From positions 1,788,619 through 1,852,618 of the forward strand of contig NW_006768768.1 of the NCBI RefSeq assembly GCF_000204055.1: DNA of 64,000 nucleotides, given 5' to 3'. Below the pieces are notes generated by a model. It was not told the DNA's origin, ran no database searches, and saw nothing but the letters and a program-made list of their open reading frames with translations. The translations under genes were made by a program, and so were the position numbers. The stretch is from Melampsora larici-populina 98AG31 (taxonomy: Eukaryota; Basidiomycota; Pucciniomycetes; Pucciniales; Melampsoraceae). Position 1 is the stretch's first letter. Every line of letters starts with the position of its first letter. Below, one piece after another: positions 48,814 to 59,409 of this stretch.

Positions 48814-49199
48814 TAGAAGAGTACTAGCTTTGGAAGAACACGAGAGTTCTTTAGTAAGTGCTAAAAGAACACGAGTGATGTGGAAAAGCAAAGTACCTTT
48901 GGAAGAACACGAGAGTTCTTTAGTAAGTGCTAAAAGAACACGAGTGATGTGGAAAAGCAAAGTACCTAGTGGTACAAGAAACACAGATAAGAATGAATGA
49001 GAAAAAGGAAACAATAGTTGAGGAAACATTCAGTCTTATATATAAAAGTGATCTCGTAGAACCAAGGTACATGAATAGATAGAGAAGGAGAAGACATAAT
49101 GATGTCAGAGAAGAAATGAAATAGATGAAGTTGACATCATGTAGATATTAACTATGACGAAATAGAAATGAAGTTCTAGACTTGTTAATTATCTCAATA
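48814..49199 (-). repeat. Copia 5' LTR
   Basis: Same length as the 3' LTR (386 bp) and about 98-99 percent identical by eye, carrying the same 73-bp duplication. This shows the duplication predates this insertion. Confidence 0.93.
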
Positions 49200-49244
49200 C
49201 TTTCACACATCAATACCAGTTTTGTAGACTGGATTTGTGTGACA

Positions 49245-49283
49245 TTGAGTTGTGTACATGTGCTTGTCATGTACACAACTCAA
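49245..49283. repeat. Perfect 16-bp hairpin with 7-base loop
   Basis: TTGAGTTGTGTACATG at 49245-49260 pairs with CATGTACACAACTCAA at 49268-49283. It could be a terminator-like or cruciform structure. No gene ends directly before it. Confidence 0.8.
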
Positions 49284-49486
49284 GGTGTCCTTCACCAAAC
49301 ACTTGCCACCTTGTTTATTTAACTCGACATTGCTTCAATTTGGTCCAGGAAAGATGGTTTGTAGAGATTACCTCTCTAGCTAAGACAAACATACTGGAAA
49401 TGGGACACCTGTCAAAAAATGAATTACGCATAAAAAATGAAATAGGAAGTTGTTAAACTACGATTATGAATTCAATGAAGATAAAA

Positions 49487-49870
49487 TCATGGACATAAAA
49501 TAGATTCTTTTTGATTCAAAAGAGAATCTTCAAGACCTAGTTCTTCTTTGGTCAGCCCAGCGTCCCCTTTGTACTTCCGATTTTTGGCCTCTCCTTTTTT
49601 ACCAGTGACCTTGAATAGGGTGTATCGCTTGGAATTGATGTCTTCAAGCCACAGCTGCACTTCGTTGTTGGTGAGCATGTTGGGACCTTTACTTATAGGC
49701 ATGACATCATCAACTTGGCTATCAGGGGTCCGATGGAACATTAGATTGATTGATCCGGGGAAGGTCTTCTTTTCAAAAGCTGCCTTTAAGTTGGCAGTCT
49801 TGGGGTGTGCATCACCCCTGCCTACAGGACCTCCAGGTAAGAATGGAGCTGCAAAGGTGACGAGCGACAT
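49487..49870 (-). CDS. Hypothetical protein, 127 residues
   Basis: ATG at 49870 and TAG/TAA-type stop at 49487, no intron needed. Composition is natural, with a lysine-rich C-terminal third (KVTGKKGEAKNRKYKG) and no membrane segment. It lies 43 bases downstream of another minus-strand ORF and just beyond the copia insertion. I do not recognise the family. It could be the last exon of a larger gene. Confidence 0.45.
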   Translation of the reverse strand: MSLVTFAAPFLPGGPVGRGDAHPKTANLKAAFEKKTFPGSINLMFHRTPDSQVDDVMPISKGPNMLTNNEVQLWLEDINSKRYTLFKVTGKKGEAKNRKYKGDAGLTKEELGLEDSLLNQKESILCP

Positions 49871-49912
49871 GGCTTTGAGCTTGTGTAATGAGACAGTTTG
49901 AAAAAAACGAAC

Positions 49913-50572
49913 TCAACTGATCAAAGTGTTGAGTGCTTGCGCAAGCTCAGCTCGTTGAGCCGCTTGCCTGGCAGCAGCCTCGGACATAAGTCTGGGCTGG
50001 TCTTGTTTTGGTCTTAGGTGGTGTGGTGCTTTGGTTGACTCAAAGGTAAACCGCTCCAAAAGATGTGTCTTCTTTTGTAGATGAACCCATTGTTCACATG
50101 ATGTATGTTTGTCCTGGAACAGAGCATTGCTAGTGGAGGCTGCTGGATTCCAACAAGCTGCCAGTAGGTGGAACTCGAGGTTGAATTGGGTATTCAGGAA
50201 ATGAAGCTGAAAGAAAGTCATCAGGTCAGAAATGCTTGTCAAAGATAGGTTATATTTGAATATCATGATGTTCAGAGAGTAAAGTAGCGAACCTGTCTTA
50301 CTACCTTCCTTATTTTGGACTTCATGAGCTGCTCGCGACTGCAACTTCCGGTTTTGTTACTGTGCCTCCAAAGGCGACCTTCGTGTAAATCCCCAGCTAC
50401 TTTATTCATATTGACTAACCGCTTGAAGATAGGAAAGTAGCGGGTGACTTCTTCCTCGCTGAGGGGCTCTAGTTTTTTGGAATATTGGTTGCCTTCTGGG
50501 CTGGTCGTGGCGGTTGGACAGTGCGGTATGCCAAGTGGTGTTTGGGTAAGGGAGTAGGCCTCACTTGTGGCT
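49913..50572 (-). CDS. Hypothetical protein, two visible exons, 5' end unresolved
   Basis: Exon 50572-50293 (SEEEVTRYFPIFKRLVN ... SREQLMKSKIRKVV) joins exon 50206-49913 (LHFLNTQFNLEFHLLAAC ... RQAAQRAELAQALNTLIS) through an 86-base GT-CAG intron in phase 0. Both exons read as natural protein, with a Gln/Arg/Ala-rich C-terminal helix. The 5' exon may lie beyond the repeat at 50883. The family is not recognised; it may be part of a rust-specific repeated gene family. Confidence 0.45.
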
Positions 50573-50882
50573 ACACATAGGTGTTTAAAGATTCAGGGGT
50601 GGAAGACCTGCTGTTCGTCGGGGTTGTACAAAGATCATGTGTTACCAACAATGGTGTTACGGTTGTAAAAGCCTTTGGATACTCCTTTTGGGGGCACTGT
50701 GTAGCATACACAAATTAAGTCTACCACAGCGATGGAAGTTGGTCAAAATTCTGCTTACTTTTAGTTGTGGTAGCTACATCGCTATAAGTTTGGAAGTTTG
50801 TGTACAAGTTAGGCTCGCGGGCAAGGGGTCCTTCCATTCTATGGTAGAGTTTCATTTATTGATCAATTGATTGAACTCTCAA

Positions 50883-51056
50883 CACTACACCAAATGTAAT
50901 CTTTACCCGGCGGTAAAGAAAACTACTGACATAGAAAAGTCCTGAGGCAACAGGAAGAGAGCTAAAAATCTGAAAAAATATGCACCTTGTTCCTAGATGT
51001 TGGGGCGTCATGACGAGTATTTTTTTGTATTTTACACGCAGATATTGGTTTATGTG
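50883..51056. mobile_element. Truncated copy of the 819-bp CACTA MITE
   Basis: 174 bases match the left end of the element at 29996 with only a few differences (for example TTTACCCGGCGG for TTTACCGGGCGG), then similarity stops abruptly at GGTTTATGTG. The right arm is absent, so the copy is immobile. Confidence 0.9.
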
Positions 51057-51270
51057 CTTCAGCACAGCCGATGCCCCACTGCCGGCCGATTTCACAGTAG
51101 TTAGCCAACGTGGGAGTAGTCATTGGATCGACGTTTTCACATTTGTCCAGTTGATGATTGCTGGGGGGGTTTTCAGGGGCATAATGAGTGTCGTCCATGT
51201 CTCCTTGGTCATTGGTTTGCCTTCTTTTTCGGCTGCGGCTGGGTTGAGTGGTACAAGATTTGAGTTTTGA
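51057..51270 (-). pseudogene. Gene fragment next to the truncated MITE
   Basis: The minus strand reads MDDTHYAPENPPSNHQLDKC then VDPMTTPTLANYCEIGRQWG, natural-looking protein ending abruptly where the MITE fragment begins. It may be a 5' exon of the gene at 49913-50572, with the MITE fragment in the intron. This is speculative. Confidence 0.35.
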
Positions 51271-51599
51271 TGTTTGTCAATTGAGGGATTGTCGATTGGA
51301 AGAGCGTATTTGCCCTTTGGACGGTTGGACAGTCGCTTCAGAATCCAAAGTTGGTGACAAATGTATGGGTTTAGCCTTGGTTTGCAAGTGGGTACTACAA
51401 AGTCCTGGACGCATCCTGAATGCGACCAGAGCAGGTATCAACGTGTGATTCAGGCAAGTTGGTATTTGGGTTGATTGACTTATGTGGTTTTCGTTAAAAT
51501 AGTGGTTGAGTTGGTGGGTGGTTTTAAGCAATGTTGTGATTGTTGGGAGCAAGATTGAAATTGATGGATGGGAGGCTTGTAACAAGTGTTTGTGATGAG

Positions 51600-51930
51600 A
51601 TGCAGGTGGTGAGGTGTGTACAAAAGTAGGCAAGGAATGGAGCCAAAAGTGATGGTGAAATGTCTGTATCGGGTGGTGAGATATGGATTTGGTTGGTGAG
51701 AAATGGATTTGGTTTGTGAGATATGGATTTGGTGGGTGAGATCTGTAGACCAGTGGTGAGATTGGATAACAACTGGTAAGATTGATGTATGGGTGGTGAA
51801 ATATGGATTGTGTTGGTGGGTGAGAGTGTGTAGCAGCTGGTGATATGTATGTATAACGTGGTGACATGTGAGCATGAGGTGGTGAGATTCATAGTGAGTT
51901 TGTGAGATTTGTAGTGAGGTATTTATTTGT
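51600..51930. repeat. Minisatellite of about 20-24 bp
   Basis: Degenerate tandem units read GGTGAGATATGGATTTGGT with GTGAGATTGG variants. The long H/T/S/P-rich minus-strand frames over 51277-51892 are products of this repeat. Confidence 0.85.
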
Positions 51931-52164
51931 TCAGGTACAGCTGGTGAAATATCTGAGGGCCTCAGCGGGTGAGCAAGGTACCTGCCTTAGGATTGAGGGA
52001 CTTATGGATTTGGAAATTCTAGCATAGTTATAGATATGGCGCTACAAGTTTCTACCGCCATTTTACGGAGTGCATAGGATGATAGACAAGTCTGTATCAT
52101 CCGATACACTCGGAGGGAAGTAGTACACACAGGTGGGTTAATCATATCTAAAAATCAAATTAAA

Positions 52165-54480
52165 ATGGACAAAACCAAGGTTAAAGCAGTCACTGAATGG
52201 CCAACACCTCAAAATTTATCTGAAGTACAAACTTTCATTGGCTTTGCAAATTTCTACTGATGCTTTATAGGCCACTTTTCAAAGATTGCACGCCCATTGC
52301 ATGAATTATCCCAAAAGGACACTCCTTTCAGTTGGACTGACGCTAGACAGACAGCATTTGAGGACCTCAAGAAAGCGTTTACAATGGCCCTGATTCTTAA
52401 AATAGCAGACCCCTTTAAACCTTTTGTACTTGAATGTGATTGTTCAGATTACGCATTGGGTGCAGTTCTATCTCAAATCTCGGATAATGACGGGGAATTA
52501 CACCCAGTAGCATTCCTTTCACGTTCTTTAATTCAGGCAGAGAGAAACTATGAAATCTTTGATAAAGAATTATTGGCGGTAGTAGCTTCTTTTAAGGGAC
52601 AGAGACAATATCTCGAAGGCAATCCCAATAGACTCAATGTGATAGTATACTCAGATCATAAAAATTTACAGTCCTTAATGACAACCAAAGAATTAACCAG
52701 GCAACAAGCACGATGGGCAGAAGTCTTGGGTAGTTTTGATTTCGAGATTAGATTCAGAGCGGGTAGACAGTCCACAAAACCGGACGCATTATCGCGAAGA
52801 CCAGACTTAATGCCAAAGGAGGGTGAGAAGTTCACCTTTGGACAACTACTGAAACCACAGAATTTACCAGCCAACGCCTTTATTGATGAATCAGACCTCT
52901 TTAGTTCATGGGTAATGGAAGAAGATTTAAATCCGACTTTGAAAATTAGTGAAATGAATTTAAATGAAGAAAGGATGGATGATGAAAGCAACCTAATATG
53001 GAATGATGAACACATATTGGAGGAAGTTCAGGTCAAGTCAAAATTAGATCCCAAAATACTTGAAGTACTACAGCTGCGTGGCAAAGGGTGGACATCAAAA
53101 TTCATGAAAGATTACTCAAGCATCAACGGTATTCTTTATCTGAAAGACAGGATAGTAGTACCTGATGATAACAATCTAAAAATTCAGATATTGCGATCAC
53201 AACATGACAGTCGACTAGCTGGTCATCCGGGAAGAATGAGAACTTTGGCTTTAGAGCGTGGCTACCATTGGAAATCAATGAAGTCCTTTGTAAATCAATA
53301 TGTTGACGGATGCCAATCTTGTCAACGCGTCAAGTCAAGGACGACAAAGCCATTCGGCAGTCTTAATCCTCTCCCAATTCCCAGCGGACCGTGGACTGAC
53401 ATCTGTTACAATTTAATAACAGATCTTCCCAAATCCAAAGGTAACGACAGCATCCCGACAGTGGTTGACCGTCTAACAAAGATGGCACACTTTGTACCCT
53501 GTAGGAAAACAATGACGTTGGATGAACTTCCTGAATCAATGATTAAGAACATCTGGAAATTGCATGGAACACTGAAGTCAATTACAACAGATAGAGGTAA
53601 TGTCTTCATCTCCAAACTCACAAAAGACATGAATTGAAGACTAGGCATAATTACTCAATCCTCGACGGAATACCATCGACAAACTGATGGACAGTCTGAG
53701 ATCACTAATAAAGCAGTTGAGAAATATATTTGTCATTTCACGTCATACAAACAGGAAAATTGGTGCTCTCTTCTCCCCATGGCCGAATTCTCTTACAATA
53801 ACAATGATCATGTAGCTATTGAAATATCACCTTTCAAAGCAAACTACGGTTTTAACGTCAGCTTCACCAATGTGCCCACTGGCGACCAATGCTTACCTTC
53901 AGTTGAGAGAAGATTAGTGCAGTTAAACAAAGTTCAGAAAGAATTAAAGGACTCAATGCAATTAACTCAAGAAGCAATGAAGGAGCAACATGACAAGAAA
54001 GTTCAAGAAACACCAAATTGGAAGGTTGGAAGCAAAGTGTGGTTGAATAATAAGGACTTATCAATCACACGACCCACAGCTAAGTTCTCACACATATGGA
54101 TGGGTCCCTTTCCTATTTCAAAACATGTATCAACAAATGCTTACAAATTGCATTTACCAAAGTCAATGAGCCAGATTCACCCTGTTTTTCACATAAATTT
54201 ACTCAGAGAATTTGAGAAAAGCAAAATTAAGGATCAAGTGCATGAACCGCCTCAGCCAATAACAATTCAAAATGAAACTGAATATGAAATTGAAGAAATA
54301 TTAGACAAACGAAGCAAGAGAGGGAAAGTGGAGTACTTAATTAGTTGGAAAGGGTATAGCCCGGATCATGATTCATGGGAACCAGAAGAACTAATGAATA
54401 ATGCTCAAGAATTAATGATAGAATTTAACAACAAGTATCCTCAAGCTGAAAGAAGATACTGCAGGGTACAGAGAAAGTAA
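52165..54480 (+). pseudogene. Gypsy pol remnant: RNase H, integrase, chromodomain
   Basis: TEWPTPQNLSEVQTFIGFANF marks the end of the RT. RNase H has FVLECDCSDYALGAVLSQ and VIVYSDHKNLQSLM. The integrase zinc domain is HDSRLAGHPGRMR ... CQSCQ, and the D-D-E core is WTDICYNLITDLP, SITTDRGNVF and HRQTDGQSE. The C-terminal chromodomain is [20 protein letters not shown] then [14 protein letters not shown], a module that targets integration to chromatin in this clade. Two in-frame TGA codons (52258-52260, where family members have Arg; and 53635-53637) interrupt one otherwise continuous frame. Confidence 0.9.
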
Positions 54481-54576
54481 TGAGGGTGAGGCTTTCTCCC
54501 ACTGGGTTTTTTAATGCCAACCCGTGGAAAGATGCTAACCCGTCAAGAGGGGGTTGAGACATGAAGGGGGGAGTGG

Positions 54577-54744
54577 TGTTATGAGCCATGTACAAGGCTA
54601 CTTACTTTATGCTTGTACTGTGTTGTGCGCTTAGTTAGATGCTGGCTCAAGGATGGCCTGTGCATCCTCATGTTACAATCCAAATACCATCGTAGAGGTC
54701 CCTCTAGCGCCCTTGCATTTCACCTCTCACTCCAAGTTCTTACA
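54577..54744 (+). repeat. Probable gypsy 3' LTR or its remnant
   Basis: It begins TGTTATGAGCC right after the polypurine tract and a plausible CA end lies at TTCTTACA (54744). No second LTR is in the window to compare, and 168 bp is short for the family, so the right border is a guess. Confidence 0.4.
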
Positions 54745-55200
54745 GCCAGCTTTTTGAATGTTTGAAAAGCTGGCCAGAGGCTTGGTTTTTGGCCATCCTT
54801 TGGCAGCCATAAGGGTAAGGCTGAGCCCCAAACCCCAAATGTCGGGGCGGGGGTTCCCCGCGGGTAATTTTCTCTCCTGATGACAGAACGGCCCCCAACC
54901 CTGGATCCCCGCCGGGGTTTTTTTTATAACAAACGCAGAACGGGTCCCGGACCGACAGACAAAAGTCCCCGGGTAGCCGGGGGATTCCCGGATAATCCCC
55001 TGCTACCCAGGGACTCCCGTCAAGTACCAGGATTGATTTGTTCTGCCTGGCAGAACGACCCCCGGGGGTATTAGTGTTCAATACAGGCTGGCCCAACCCC
55101 CCCCAATCCCGCCGGGAATACCCCGGGGTCTCCTCCTTACATAAGGCTGGTCAATTTATGGCCAGATTGACCAGCCAACCAACAGGCTTTTTTCCAGTCA
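54745..55200. repeat. GC-rich foldback element
   Basis: The outer arms CCAGCTTTTTGAATG ... GGCCATAAG-type and TGGCCAGATTGACCAGCC are partly complementary. The core has runs such as CCCCGGGTAGCCGGGGGATT and its near complement. The composition contrasts sharply with the AT-rich surroundings. The minus frame 54740-55096 is G/P-rich and probably not a gene. Confidence 0.55.
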
Positions 55201-55265
55201 AAATCTCAGGTTATGACCGGTTTTTGGACACGACCACTTTTGAGCTCAGCTTTTGGCTCAACAAT

Positions 55266-55335
55266 TGCCCCGTGGTGTAGAGGTAAGTCCCTCATGCTGA
55301 GACATGTGGATTCAACTTGTTGAATGACAGCTGTT
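55266..55335 (+). other. tRNA-like sequence, possible SINE head
   Basis: GCCCCGTGGTGTAGAGGTAAG resembles a tRNA acceptor/D-arm with A box, and GTGGATTCAACTTG is a weak B box. It does not fold into a full cloverleaf by eye. Confidence 0.3.
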
Positions 55336-55624
55336 GAGGCATTGAGGGACTTTGTTAAGTTACAGCCATTGTGAGAATCAATGGTAACTTTTCAGGTGAT
55401 GTGTGTTGCACAGTTTTAACTCGCCAGGCAAAAACTTGTTCAAAACTCAATTTTGGACTTGAACTTTGTTGACCATCATTGCGTACACAAGCTGTTGAAC
55501 TCTTAATTGAATAGTTGACCCGCATGATCTCATATGTTCTCATACGGGCCCTGATTATAGAAGCCCTTTCAACAACTTTATCCAAAGCAATGTCATCCTG
55601 CGGCTAGCATGGGTGGTTGGACAT

Positions 55625-55675
55625 GGAGCTATCTGGTGCACCTGCGGACTCTTGGGTTTGAGTCCGTATGCAAGC
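55625..55675 (+). other. Second tRNA-like sequence with good B box
   Basis: GGGTTTGAGTCC at about 55656 is close to the consensus B box GGTTCGANTCC, preceded by GGTGCACCTGCGGACTCTT, like an anticodon arm. It may be a tRNA-derived repeat lying inside the foldback element 55361-56359. No complete cloverleaf was found. Confidence 0.3.
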
Positions 55676-56112
55676 TATTTTTTGAGGCTCATCCACTCAA
55701 TCTGAAGTCAAAGTTATTATACACTTTGACTTTGATATCGTTATGTTTTTGATGTGAGTGTCAAGAAAACATCAACACATTCACCACCGTTCCAAAAAGG
55801 TGTCTTATGCAAACATTTCCAACATCAAAGGTTAGAAATGACACATGAGAGGTTTGAGCTGCTAATATTGGGGGTCTGACCACTCAAGTCATTGCCTTCT
55901 GCAGCAAGACTAATTCATTCATTGAGAGTACAGACGTGAGGATGGGTTAGATTTGCTAAAAAGTATGGCAGGATGCGGGCCAAAGGTCTAGCATGTTCAA
56001 CTCAAAGTTGGACAGCTGTCAATATACTGACATAAGTATCAACAAAGTTTGAGTCAAAAACTGGGTTTTGAACGGGTTTCTGCCTGCCGAGTTAAAATCA
56101 ACACCGCCAACA

Positions 56113-56293
56113 TAGATGCCTCGGATAGGGAGATCCAAGGCATCGTCGGATGCAAATCCTCGGACGGATCTTATCCGAGGTTTCTGTCCAAGGTATCATT
56201 ATGCACCCAAAATTACCTCGGATCAAAACCTTGGATAGCTTCTGTCCAAGGTTTCAGAACTGAGAACGCCTCGGATTTCCCAATCCGAGGTTA
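56113..56293. repeat. CCTCGGAT palindromic repeat cluster nested in the foldback arm
   Basis: About 180 bases contain at least eight copies of CCTCGGAT, ATCCGAGG or CCAAGG(T/C) variants in both orientations. The sequence breaks the pairing of the right arm of the surrounding foldback element, so it inserted later. Confidence 0.65.
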
Positions 56294-56359
56294 ATATGCT
56301 GGCAGTGCGAGCGCAACACATTTATGACAAAAATTACCATTGATTCTCACAACAGCTGT

Positions 56360-57040
56360 AGGTTTCATCAAGATTTTTGTGTCTTTGATGTTTTGTCCAA
56401 TTTGGCTGTCCACGGCCACTGTAAGTTGATGTTGAATAGAATCACACACTGTTCGGTGGACACTTTTTTTTTCGGTGTCTACAGTTGATCCAGTCTAGTC
56501 ACGACCACAACCACTCTGCAAAAACAAACTTCAGTTACACAACGTTATACACACAACCCCTATAAATAAATGACATGTAATAAGTCCTTTTTGGGTTAGG
56601 AATAGGGTGTAAGTATTAGAAATGACTTGGCAAGTCAATCTGATTGGCCAATTTTTTTTCAAAAAAATTTTTTTCCCCAAACTCCAATATTTGGGTCCGG
56701 GTACCTAACTGGCCTAATATTAAGTACTTAAGTACTTAACTTAAGGCCTTAACTACCTAGCCTAGGCGCCCACACATTTATGTATCCACTTAAGTACCTA
56801 CTTCAGTACCTTATGAGCAGCACAAGCATGGCTCATCACGTGGGGGGCGTGGGTTTTTAATTTGGGGCGCGCCAGGGCGCTCCTTTTTGACTTTTAAAAG
56901 GCGCGCCTTTGGTGGGGGCGTGGGGGCGCTCCCCCAGGATAGAAGAACAAACAAATTCCGAAAAAAACGAGGCACCAAAGCCTTATATAAGAGTAGATTT
57001 CTTGTCATTTTGTACGTCAGTTAACACCTATACTGTAGAT
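56360..57040. other. Intergenic with short palindromes
   Basis: No gene. TAAGTACTTAAGTACTTAACTT near 56720 and GGCGCGCC-containing inverted repeats at 56865-56930 are the only structures. The start of the GGCGCGCC region coincides with a sharp GC rise. Confidence 0.4.
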
Positions 57041-57050
57041 ACAACTTTGA

Positions 57051-59347
57051 TCACATAAAGAGATCTTCCTCGTTCCAATCCTCATCTTCAGGAGGAGAGT
57101 GAGACACATCAACCACATTTGTATCACCTTCTTTATCCAACACTTTTACATTTTTAAATAGACTGATGTTGAAGAGTGTATCAATGTATTCTAATTGATC
57201 TAATTGAGAAAACTCGGGTTCTTCGGTATCGTCATAATGAACTCCGTCCTCGAATTCTTGAAGTTGATCAATATCTTCAAACTGTACATCTTTGAGATCA
57301 TCATCGGATTTGTCAACAGTGTGATGTTTGGATGAAGAGTTGGATGACTGTTTTGGGTTCTCAGATTGAAGATTCATATCAATCTGAGACAACATCTTGA
57401 GAGTGGTGACGTTCATTCGGGGGCGAGACTTGGTTTTCTGAGCCAACATTCCAGAAAACAGGCTTTCGACCCCAGCAGCGTGAGCTATGATCTCAAAGAG
57501 CTTCACAGAAAAGGTCTTGAGATCGTGGGTATTTGGAGTATCGGGGAGTCTTAACCAATAATCTATCGCTGATGATGCTAAGGCGAGACCATGGTTAATT
57601 CAAGTTGCTATCATTTGAAAGGTAGAATGTGTTTAAACTTACATTTGGGCGCCATTCGAAACGGTCCCTCTGAGTTGTAGTAGCGTAAGACCTGATCAAG
57701 TAAATTGATGGACTCGTTTTTGCTGTATTTCCATTTCTTAGAAATCTTGACGATTTGTCGAGTCATGTAATCAATATCAAACTTGCAAGATGCAGCAATC
57801 TTTTGACAGTTTGGTGTAAGAAAGAAGCCAACAATATAAGCTGGTTCTTCAAAGACTTTGATTCGTTTGTTGATTGTAGCGATGCAATGAGATATGAAAG
57901 GTGAGTATGTAATTTCAACTTGAATCTCCTTGAGCTTTATGTACATATTGATGACCTCTTTCCACACATCACCAACTGTAGTATTAGCGTGTTCTAGGGC
58001 GGCAATGGCATTAACGACTGGTTGTAGTGTTTGAACTAATATATCATTTGAAGCAAAGTGATGTCGGTTGACGACAAGGTCACGGATATTCTTCTTGATG
58101 GAGGGACTGTCGATAGATCGATTTTCAGTGGTCTCAATACATTTTCTAAACCCAAGCTCGTGCGATTGAACACACAAGCAAACTTTAGCAAAAGAGAACC
58201 ATCGGGTTTTGGTGAAAGTTTTAAGACCATGTGAGATTCCTTCTTTTTCTCGCCAACTGTCCAAGAAACTTATCCAATAATGAGCTTTGGTAAAGAAATT
58301 AACAAGTTCTTTATTGTTTGAGACAACATCTTTCATAATCGAGTGAGCCAGGATATCTTTGGTGATCAAATTGAGCACATGTAAACAGCAAGGTAAAGTG
58401 AAAATGGCCGGAAATTCTTCAGAAACAATTTTCTGGTAGGAATTAAAAGAACAAAATCATTAGATTGTTAGGAATGCAGGAGGTTTTAATATTTGACTAC
58501 GTACCCAAAACTTGACCATCACCGAGGGGGAATCACAGACTACAGCACTGATCTGATCCCAATGAAGACCTTGACCTTTCAGAGTGTCCTTCAATGCATC
58601 AAACGTGTTTTCAGCTGTATGTTGAAGTTGATTAAGGTTGAGTACATTGATGAAGTGTTTGACTTCAGTTCCTCGTAAAACCAGAACTGCATATATACTA
58701 TTCTTGGATATGTCGGTCCAGCCATCTAATGAGATTGTTAAGTTGGATTGAGTTTTCAACTTCTCCTTGACAGCCATTTCATGTTTAGCATGTAAAAGGG
58801 GGAGTGTTTTTTCCATCATTCGATATCGGGTTGGCGGTTTAAACGGACAGACTGCTAACATGTTTTGAAAATTTATGAAATACTTGTTGTGAAGAAATCT
58901 GAAGGCTACTTTGCTTGTGATGAGGGCTTTGAGAATCTCTTCATCGAGTCTTGCTATCTTATCAGGTGAATAAGGCATGAAAAATTGCTTTATACCAAAG
59001 TTGTGAACAATCTTATCATCTGGAACAACAGAGATATCCTTCGTATCAGTTGCGGAGACAGATGGTGGTAGAGCGGAAATACCATTTGCTGCATCGTCCT
59101 CGGCAATCATCAACTGTTTGTATTCGGACTTTTGTGAGATGGAGATTGATCAACACTTGTGGATCATATGATCAGCCAATTTATTTGGTTTTCCGTCCAT
59201 CTTCTCCTGGCAGTGCTGACATTTTGCGAGGCGGCGGTGTTTGGAGCTGTTTTGATCAGCTGACATGTAGAACCCAGTCCATCGCTTCCCAAATGCCGAA
59301 GTTGGTGGAATCCAGTCAGATGTATCTTTCTTTTTAACTTTGGGCAT
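57051..59347 (-). pseudogene. hAT-family transposase with BED zinc finger, one nonsense codon
   Basis: ATG at 59347. Coding segments are 59347-58505, 58432-57643 and 57577-57051, joined by GTACGT and GTAAGT introns in phase. The N-terminal BED finger is CQHCQEKMDGKPNKLADHMI with a following H-x-x-C. The catalytic region has TISLDGWTDISKNSIYAVLV and VVCDSPSVMVKFW. The C-terminal dimerisation region contains KLFEIIAHAAGVESLFSGM, followed by an acidic tail. The only break is TGA at 59150-59152, directly after the BED domain. It would excise and reinsert hAT elements in the nucleus. No terminal inverted repeats or 8-bp duplications were found near it. Confidence 0.85.
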
Positions 59348-59409
59348 ATCTTGATGACGTGTGGGTGCAAACTTTACAGTGTTTGAATTCAGGATGGAAT
59401 TGATCAACT

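Larger units (their letters stand above)
43897..49199 (-). mobile_element. Copia-type LTR retrotransposon with intact LTRs
   Basis: Two 386-bp direct LTRs (43897-44282 and 48814-49199) differ at about five positions. The element is flanked by CTTTC at 43892-43896 and 49200-49204. A primer site abuts the 5' LTR and a polypurine tract abuts the 3' LTR. The internal region encodes gag-pol in copia order (integrase before reverse transcriptase). The near-identical LTRs mean a recent insertion. Confidence 0.95.
52130..54744 (+). mobile_element. 5'-truncated gypsy element with chromodomain
   Basis: Sequence resembling pol starts abruptly near 52130, within the RT thumb/connection region. It continues through RNase H, integrase and chromodomain to a polypurine tract (GAAGGGGGGAGTGG) and an apparent LTR start TGTTATGAGCC at 54577. 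Gag, protease and most of the RT are missing. Confidence 0.85.
55361..56359. mobile_element. Foldback element of about 1 kb with long inverted arms
   Basis: The outer ends TACAGCCATTGTGAGAATCA and the complementary TGATTCTCACAACAGCTGTA bound arms that also share TTTTAACTCG(C/G)CAGGCA(A/G)AAAC and GTTCAAAAC(T/C). The right arm is interrupted by the CCTCGGAT element at 56113-56293. There is no transposase. The superfamily is unassigned because no target duplication was evident. Confidence 0.65.

Noticed and set aside
51277..51892. Long His/Thr/Ser/Pro-rich minus-strand frame of nearly 200 codons
   Set aside because: It coincides with the GGTGAGATATGGATTTGGT minisatellite and is open in three frames.
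54740..55096. Minus-strand ORF of 118 codons rich in Gly and Pro
   Set aside because: It lies wholly inside a GC-rich palindromic block, where stops are rare on both strands.
55266..55335. Functional tRNA gene
   Set aside because: The A-box-like start is reasonable but the B box is poor and no complete cloverleaf with a 7-bp acceptor stem could be drawn.
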